From Fallopia convolvulus (lineage: Eukaryota > Streptophyta > Magnoliopsida > Caryophyllales > Polygonaceae): a DNA stretch of 64,000 bases. The notes beneath the pieces are model-generated. The model was not told the origin of the DNA. It did no database searches and saw nothing but the letters and a program-made list of their open reading frames with translations. The translations under genes were made by a program, and so were the position numbers. The DNA lies in the NCBI GenBank assembly GCA_964016875.1, contig OZ024724.1:50284438-50348437 (forward strand). Reading direction: 5' to 3'. Positions 56,848 through 64,000 of this stretch are shown piece after piece (the first letter of the stretch is position 1; the number at the start of each line of letters is the position of its first letter).

Positions 56848-59800
56848 ATGGGGAAGCCGTCGTCTTCTTGCTTGAAGATTATTGCCTGTGGTAGCGACTC
56901 TTCAGTCGAAGATGGCAACACTCAATCTTCTGAGGTTTCCGCTCTTTCTGCTTCTTCTCTCGCTCTTGTATCATTTTGGACAATTACTGTATTTTTTTAG
57001 AATTATCTTTGTTACTTGATATAGTGATCGAAGTAATTGATTGCCGATTTCTTTCTTTTTACGATCCCAACATATTTGGTTTTTTCAGTCTTTTCAGAAA
57101 TCTAGTAATAACCGAGCATATGATATTTTCCAATATTCTTTCGCAGTGCTAACTACCATTCTTGATGTTTTTAATTTAAGTAACGTCTTTTTTGTTAGTT
57201 TCCGGATTAATTATTTGTATTAGTTATACTCCACTATTACTTGTATTTGTGTTAATTGTTACCTTATGTTAGGAGATTCGATCTCAATTCAGGTTGTTGA
57301 TGATTCTCAACTTCGGATCACCTAACCTACTTTGAGTTCACTGTAGCATAAGAATGATTGCTCTCTCTTTTTTATATGTTTACTTTTGAAAAGGGTATAG
57401 ATTATGATTCAGTCAAATGTTCTAATGGAGTACCTCCGGTATTTGAGTGTTTGCACTTGGATTTTGTTGGCCAAAAAGAGACTAAAATCTAATCAAGCAT
57501 TCGATAGTGTATAAAACATATCCATTGAACAATACTTTGAGTAGGTTTTGAACAATGTAAACCTCTGAAAATGAACAGAGCCTTAGAAACCTTACTTTGT
57601 TATGATCTCGGCCACAAGAGAACCCAAATAATGGCCAAGTATGTGATTTTTTGACAAAGGGATAGTTTCCATTTGTCCAAAGCGAGACATATTCTGTTTG
57701 AGGAAATCTCACTCACTTGGAAATAGGAATCAAGCCTAGAGTAGTGGAGTGGTCATAGACTTCCTTTGTTTCAGTTTTCTCATTTTCTTGTTTGGTCTCA
57801 TTGGTGACTGTATGATTCATTTGTGTTTGTTTGTCACAACACATTCATTTGGATTCAAAACATGTAATGCTGTAGCATTACTTGTTAGATAAATATTCCA
57901 TGTTCATCCACTATTCTTCTTACATATATCATTTAGCTTTTTAGGCATCAACCTTCAAATATAAGATGATACGAACATACCATAAGAGAGTTACAAAGTA
58001 TATATCCATTTACATGTGTAGGTTGTTTGTTTATTAAGTCTTATGTTCATGGTCAGCTTTATAGATTGAATCAGCATCAAAATAAATTTCACCTTGTCTA
58101 TCATATGTGGCTACGGTAAGGGTACCATATGCTGTATTTTCTGATACTGATCGTCTTAATTTTAGTGATGGACCCAAGTCTTTTTCCCTTTTCTTTCAAA
58201 GATTTCGTATTCTATGTTTTTTTTCCGCCTTGAATAGGACTAATGGTTTTGTTTGTTTCAATCTAACGCGTGTTAATGGACATTATGCTAGGCGAAGGGA
58301 TCAGGTGAGAAATGCGGTTGGATTTTTAGGAAAAGATCAGCTAAGCATCGAGTGCTAAGCAACAACGACACAAGTCCTCAAAACCTTACTGTGGGAGCTG
58401 CCAAGGAGGCCCCTCAATCAATTAGCATTGGAAGCGAAACACCAACGCTCCCTAATATTTCGGAAAAGGTTTTGGCCTTGGAACAACCTAATGAAAAGCA
58501 CCAAACACCAGCATTGGATCTAGAACCATCAAAGTCAACTGAACTAGAACCATCAGAAGCATTGGATGCTCCCAAGCAGCCAGAACCACTTGGATCGGAC
58601 GTACTTGAGAGAGTTGATGCCTCTGAAGCACCCGAGTTAGTTGAGCCTGAAGGACGTGTATCAATGGGTGAACCTGAGACACTTCATCCAGTTGAGCCAG
58701 AATTGCCTGTGACTGATGCAACTTTTGCGCTGGAGAAGCCAGAGTCGGTTGAGCCCAATATATGTGTATCAGGAGGTGAATCCGAGTCACTTAATCTAAT
58801 TGATTCAGAAATACCTGAGATTAAGGCAACGTTTGCTCTGGAGCCTCCTGAGTTAGTTGAGCCTACAATACAGCATGTATCGGTAGCTGAATCCAATTCA
58901 CTTAATCTAAATGATCCTGAAGTAGTGCCTGAGACATTGACAGCTTCTTCTCTAGAGCCACCAGAACAAGCTGAAATGAAAACATGTGAGGAAGATGTCG
59001 CGCCTAAACCACATGTATCAGCTGAATTGAAACCCTCACAGACACTGGTTTCTTCACAAGATGACAATCTGGAGGAACCCCTTATCATAACTATACAGGC
59101 TGGCATTAGAGGCTTCTTGGTATGTTGATTGTGGTCTATTTAGTTAGCATTATTCTTTCTATGGGATTTTCACTGGACTTTGTGTGTAAAATTACAGGCA
59201 CAAAGAGAGATTGTGAAGTTGAGGAGCACTATCAAGTTGCAAGCCGCAATACGTGGACATTTGGTGCGAAGGCAAGCCGTAGACACCCTGTATTGCATGC
59301 AAGGCATAATCAAGGTTCAAAATCTCGTTCGAGCCCACTCTTCCAAGGTAATATTCCTTAAGATTAAAAGAATCACACGTGTAGAATAATAGGCAAATGC
59401 CTTGTCATACATGATATAATATATCATATGATAATCTTCAATTTTTGAGACGTAATCAAATTTATGATTTTTAGGCTAATGGTGTATCTGTAACTAAACA
59501 AATTACAAGAAAGCCTTCAACAGAGAAGCTGCTTAGGAATGCTTTTGCTCGTCAGGTAACAAATGTTGCTTTTTTGAAGTCTATTGTCCTAGAATGCAAG
59601 AATTATTTTGCAATTTGAGATGCTACAATATAGATTGACGTATGAGAGATTTTGCAGCTTATAGAGTCAACACCAAAATCCAAGTCAACTATCATTACAT
59701 GTGATCCATTGAAGCCCAATAGTGCTTGGACTTGGCTAGAGAGATGGATGAATGTTTCCTCATCTGGACTTTCTTACTCTGAGACACCAGAGATTATGGA

Positions 59801-61280
59801 AGAGGGTGAGCAGTCTCAAGGTGAGAAAATTTCTCCCATAATGGAATGTGAAGATTTGTCCCAGGTTAAATTAGATTCAATAAACCCGGAAATCACTGTC
59901 GAGGAAGCCTCCAAGACATTTGAATTTGAAAAAGGCTCCATCATTAATGATCCAACTGAGGAATATCAAGCTTCTAATTTACAATCGAGTGAAGAAAAGA
60001 TGGAGCAGACGCACGACTCCACTGATGCGTCATTAGGAATGGTTGCACAGAATCTAAGTGCACAATCAGACTCGCATTCCCAACCACAATCTGGTTCTCT
60101 TTCAAATAATCTTATTGTGGAGACCAATGAACCTAAGCTCTCTACAAAAAGGATGATGGCGTTTGACCAAGTGGATGTTGAGAATAAGAAGCTTGCATCT
60201 GGGTCGAGAAAAGCAAGCAACCCAGCATTTATTCTTGCTCAGTCGAAGTTTGAAGTTTTGAGTTCAGCTGCAAGTAATTGTGCATCATCCTTGGAAGAAA
60301 GTGTTCACAAGGAAGAGGATCCTATTAGCTCAGAAGCTTTGAAACCAGATGAAACAAAATTTAACATTGGTGGCTCCGAGTGCGGGACTCAACTTTCAGT
60401 TACTTCTACTTTAGATTCACCAGATCAATCTGAAGCTGAAGTTGTTGAAATGGAAGTGAAATTAAAATCTTTAGAGGAAGGATCCAATAACCTTATCAAC
60501 GGCGAGGATTTGGAGGTCACAACAAATGGTCATTCTAGTGTTTATGTCCCAAATTCATCTCCCTCAACCTTGTCTCAAAAGGAGATTCCCGAGTCTAATG
60601 GCGTACCTAATTCAGAGGCTATTACATACGATGAGCATGATGATGGTGAATATGTTGTTTTGAACATGGCCCAAGACTCCACAAAAGTAGAGCAGAAACC
60701 CGAGAGTGCTTCTGATTTGCACGAGGAGGCTGGCTCTTGGATTGAGCAACCAACTTCTGATGTACCTGTAGAAGCTACACCGAATAATGACCATATGGCT
60801 ATTGCAGAATCCCAAAGGACACCTTCTAAGCACGCTTCAGTGAAAATCAAGAAGAATAAAGGCGAAAAGAGTGGGTCTAACAAGAAGCATGGTTCTCACT
60901 CTACTAGCAAGAGAACCGTCGGTAAGGCACTACAAAATTCCGGTGTAAGAAGTAGTGGAGAGAAACTGCCTAAGGATCAAAAGAGTGCAAAGAGGAGAAA
61001 CTCTCTTGGCTCAACAAAATATGATCATATTGACCAAGAACCTCAAAGCAATACTAGTAGCTCAAAAACTCTTCCAAGCTACATGCAAGCGACACAATCG
61101 GCCAAGGCGAAGGCCCATTCTCCTAGATCAAGCTCAGATCTGCAAGACAAGGATACAAACTTGATCAAAAAGAGACATTCTCTTGCAGGTGCAGGTGGGA
61201 GACACGGATCGCCTCGTGTCCAACAACAACCTACATCTCAATCACCACAATCACAAGTAGTTTGTTTGGGTAATGTCTAA
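56848..61280 (+). CDS. IQD32: IQ67-domain calmodulin-binding protein, IQD32-like
   Basis: IQD proteins bind calmodulin/calmodulin-like Ca2+ sensors and act as scaffolds at microtubules, membrane or nucleus. Five exons, all phase 0, GT-AG: 56848-56934, 58292-59119, 59198-59347, 59475-59555, 59658-61280; 922 residues. The start MGKPSSSCLKIIACGSDS and 'GWIFRKRSAKHRVLSN' (exon 2 start) are family hallmarks. The IQ67 domain spans residues ~297-355 with three IQ motifs: TIQAGIRGFL|AQRE (split by the phase-0 intron typical of the family), KLQAAIRGHLVRRQA, IIKVQNLVRA. The C-terminus has the DUF4005-like LPSYMQATQSAKAKAHSPR. Exon 2 encodes an unusual ~260-residue acidic Glu/Pro-rich repeat before the IQ domain. 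Arabidopsis IQD32 has about 800 residues, so this one is longer. The first intron is 1.36 kb. It converges on the F-box gene. Confidence 0.93.
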
Positions 61281-61666
61281 ATTACTTCTAATACCATGTT
61301 TGTTTGTTGGTTGGTTTGTTTGTTTTTTGTTGCCATATTCTTTGTATTTGTGTATAAATGAAGGATGAGTGTCATATCACTTGCACTGCCAAGAATGAAG
61401 TCCCTTCTATTCTGACCTACCTACTACATGCTCGTCTATATGTACACTTCACTTCTATACATTTGAATCAAACTGAAAATAATGTCTAGCTGTAAGGTTG
61501 TAATACTTGTGTGTAATATCGTTGTACAAAAAGAAAATGTGAAGTTCGGAGCTTATTTTGTGATTTTGAGCTTATGTTTGGGAATCCATTTCCCCTTTCG
61601 TCAAATATATATTGAATCTTTTCTTTTCTCTTTTAAGATAACAAGAGGTAAACTAATTAGATTAAA
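61281..61666. other. Convergent intergenic region between IQD32-like and F-box genes
   Basis: 386 bp separate the two 3' ends. It carries T-rich sequence, 'tgtataaatgaagg' and 'gtgtaatatc' motifs compatible with the IQD polyadenylation region. The two transcripts may overlap. Confidence 0.5.
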
Positions 61667-62434
61667 TTAAAATAACAAAGCGAGATGGGGTTGATACTTC
61701 ATTGATGTAGCTATACGCAGTTCCGGCTCACGGAGGATGGTCGGCGCAACTTGGGTCATCTGTAAGGAGTGGTAATCCATAAGAAAGACTCTTGAATGAC
61801 AGTCAAGAGCACATAATTGACCATTGTACGTTGCAATGAACAAAAAAATGCGGTTGTAGCAGAAAGTGGTGTCCCAATTGGAATTGGAATTGGAATTGAG
61901 GTCGTGAAGCCTCAGTAAAGCGAGTCTCCCTGTGCTCAAATGGGCAACTAGACTCGTATCAGAAATGCTAGCGTACTCAGCAGCTACACGGCCATTTGCG
62001 TTGGAGGAGATGACGACGAGTTTGAACACCTTGTCCCGAAGGTGGTGCTTCTTGGATGTAGTGTAGGCAGGGCAAGCAAAGCAGATACGGTAGGACTTGG
62101 CAAGGAAGTGAAGGCGATAGCGGTCGGGACCGGATGCGTCGAATACTTCCCAAGGAGCGGAGCCAACGGTGCGAAACATGCCGGGCTGATCCATTCCCTC
62201 GAAAGACACGCGCCTGCGTTTGCGTCCGTCTAGATCATAGGTCTCGATCTCAGAGACGAAATAAGGGCCGTTGGCTTCAGATGTAGCATTGGGCGGCGGC
62301 GGAACTCGGAGCGGGAAGCGGCCGGGACTCGCGAGAGACGATCGCCATAGCTTACACACTGACCGGAAACAGGCCAAGTCTATCCGGCTCTCCAGGCGTT
62401 TTCCGATTTCGCACCACAATTCCGACGGAAAGTT
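61667..62434 (-). pseudogene. F-box/DUF295 (SKIP23-like) protein, damaged at both ends
   Basis: The frame contains an F-box start FPSELWCEIGKRLESRIDLACFRSVCKLWRSS and a DUF295-type kelch-like part ('SEIETYDLDGRKRRRVSFEG', 'VAHLSTGRLALLRLHDLN', 'IATYNGQLCALDCHSRVFLM'). SKIP23-like proteins are substrate adaptors of SCF ubiquitin ligases. Two defects: going upstream the frame meets a TAA at 62435-62437, and no ATG lies before the F-box in frame; the nearest upstream ATG (62477, METEQTSRKE) is in another frame, so a one- or two-base indel is likely. Downstream it stops at 61667 after ~250 codons, where homologues run to ~380 with the end of the DUF295 domain. It could still be a short expressed gene if an alternative start is used. 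Confidence 0.7.
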
Positions 62435-62639
62435 TTAGCGGAAGAATCTCCTTCCTTGATGTTTGCTCCGTCTCCATCCTGGAGTCGCGGTGGATCTGGT
62501 ACTTGAGAGAGGGAGCGGAGGATATGGTTCGAGGGTTTTCTGTTTCGAAAGGGCCGAAGGGCCTTTGACCAAATATATATAGTTTGAGGATATGGTTTGA
62601 GGTAGAGGTGGGTTCGGTTGGATAAATTTTCACTCATAA

Positions 62640-63023
62640 AAAATTTTATTTTCTAATTCAGGCTCGGTTTATAAAATTTTACGAATATAGGCTGGCTATT
62701 AGGCTAGAGGGAAAGTCGCTGTTCAAAATGGCGAGTTTTTCATAAAAAGTCGATGCGTGAGAAAGCGACTCCTTTGTTTTCCCCCAAATTAGATTGCCAA
62801 CCTCCAAGGTAGGCTGGTAGGATGTCACGTTATTTTTTTTTCATGTTGATGTACATATTTTACTTCTTTTACAAAATTTATTTATTTAAGTAAAAGCAAT
62901 GTATACATATATTATTACATGCATGTACTTTAATGTTTTGCCGGATCACTTTCGCCCCAAATTGTACTTTTTTAATATTTTATATTTGAAATTTTAAATA
63001 TAAGATGAGTAGGTTATTATATG
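62640..63023. other. No gene seen
   Basis: AT-rich flank between the F-box gene and the next TIR element. Confidence 0.45.
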
Positions 63024-64000
63024 GAGTCCGGTTCAGGTGCGAACGGGCGCTCAGGTGCGAAATAAGAAAGATTAAGAGCCATTGGATCAAGAAAAATCAA
63101 AGGCGCTGATCATTTCACTTAAAAAAGGGGAAAAACGGCACGAGCGAATTATTAGCGAATTATTCGCGTATTTTTGAAAAAAAAACGGAAATAGGACACG
63201 CGCCCAGATTGTTCATCAATATTGTGCATTTGTTCATCAATAATGTGGATTTGTTCATCAAAACTGTGATTTTGTTCATCAAAACTGTGATTTTGTGAAT
63301 AAATAAACTATTGCTCGTGCATCAAAAATCTATTGTTTGTACATAGAAAATGAACAAATGTGTATCAAAATTACATGCAATATGTCCATCAACATTGTGA
63401 TTTTGTTCATAAAAAAACGAAAATATTTATTCATTGGTTTTGACATATTTGTTCATCGGTTTGTGCATATTTGTCCATTAGTAACATCAATTTGTTCACT
63501 GGTTTATGCATATTTGTTCATTGCCTTTTTCATATAATTGTTCATTACTAGATGCATATTTTTTCACCAATAACCTCAATTTGGTCATTGCTATATGCAT
63601 ATTTGTTCATTAATAACATCAATTTGTTCATAGCTGAATAAGGCACAAGCACTCCTCTTCAATTTGTTGCTATCTCGTTCTCTTAGCATACACCATATCA
63701 TTGCAAAGTCAAATTCTTTATCTATTATCTTTTGCATTCAAGTTTCTACATCAAACTTATCTTATTTTGGTACTATATTGAACACTTCATTCGTATTGAC
63801 AAGTTAGCCTTTCATTCGTATTATACTTTGAATTTAAGATAGCCTTAAAGCACAAAATAAACGCAAAAAATACACAAATAGATAGTCCTAAATGTACAAT
63901 TTGATGGTATTAATAGTCCTAAATGTACAAGTTGATAGCATTGACACATAAAAGATAAGTTTATTTCAATTCACAAATAAGGGTATAATAATGAACAAAT
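63024..64000. mobile_element. Second TTTGTTCAT-array TIR element, cut by the window end
   Basis: It starts GAGTCCGGTTCAGGTGCGAA, then 'cgggcgctcaggtgcgaaat', the inverted form of the right end of 53520-55152, followed by the same 'gcgaattattcgcgtatttt' block. TTTGTTCAT words follow from 63211 to 63640. The centre sequence 'gtttatttcaattcacaaat' (about 63958-63977) is the complement of the centre of the first copy, and the next word is TGAACAAAT at the very end, so the second arm lies outside the window. A ~230-bp unique insert (63640-63880) and a 30-bp direct repeat (63882-63911, 63913-63942) are specific to this copy. Confidence 0.85.

Noticed and set aside
59966..60883. Antisense frames under the IQD32-like gene
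   Set aside because: They are shadows of the long last exon on the plus strand.

Overview
The window is nuclear DNA from a flowering plant, most likely a eudicot. It has intron-containing genes with GT-AG splice sites and plant-specific families: an IQ67-domain calmodulin-binding protein, a plant-type sucrose-phosphatase and a DUF295/SKIP23-like F-box protein. Around them lies a dense, nested set of plant transposable elements. I cannot name the species. There is no sign of a bacterial, organellar or viral chromosome.

Layout. 1-9.1 kb holds retroelement debris: part of an Athila-like LTR, a Ty1/copia gag fused to a Ty3/gypsy integrase/chromodomain tail, a small hAT element with a perfect 8-bp target duplication, an RNase H fragment, a second gypsy tail with LTR-like sequence and a minus-strand LTR. 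9.7-26.3 kb is a nested stack. A decayed Tat-lineage gypsy element (dead integrase on +, antisense extra ORF on -) was split first by a nearly complete, non-autonomous Athila-like element (11587-19544, minus strand, two LTRs, PBS, PPT) and, 42 bp further on, by a 3.7-kb solo LTR (19592-23320, perfect 5-bp target duplication). 26.3-32.7 kb is gene-free apart from two LINE fragments.

32.8-34.4 kb carries a sucrose-phosphatase gene on the minus strand. All five coding exons join in phase 0, but the reading frame stops where the plant C-terminal domain should begin. 34.6-49.1 kb is again transposons: a second hAT element with a perfect target duplication, a copia RT fragment with a separate Met-tRNA PBS and LTR, Helitron-like sequence, an RTE LINE, and two 5'-truncated Athila-like elements lying head to tail. 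49-56.3 kb is AT-rich and holds Stowaway MITEs (one an almost perfect hairpin, one split by a 1.7-kb insert), a LINE fragment with a 12-bp target duplication, and a Helitron-like element that contains a TIR element built of inverted TTTGTTCAT arrays.

56.8-61.3 kb is the best-preserved gene, an IQD32-like protein of 922 residues in five exons. It converges with a damaged F-box/DUF295 gene (61.7-62.4 kb, minus). The right edge (63.0 kb onward) is a second, inverted copy of the TTTGTTCAT-array element.

The genes show no operon-like functional link. The most unusual signals are (i) the TIR family whose body is two converging arrays around a conserved centre, and (ii) short palindromic words, different for each Athila-like family, scattered through LTRs, spacers and coding parts.
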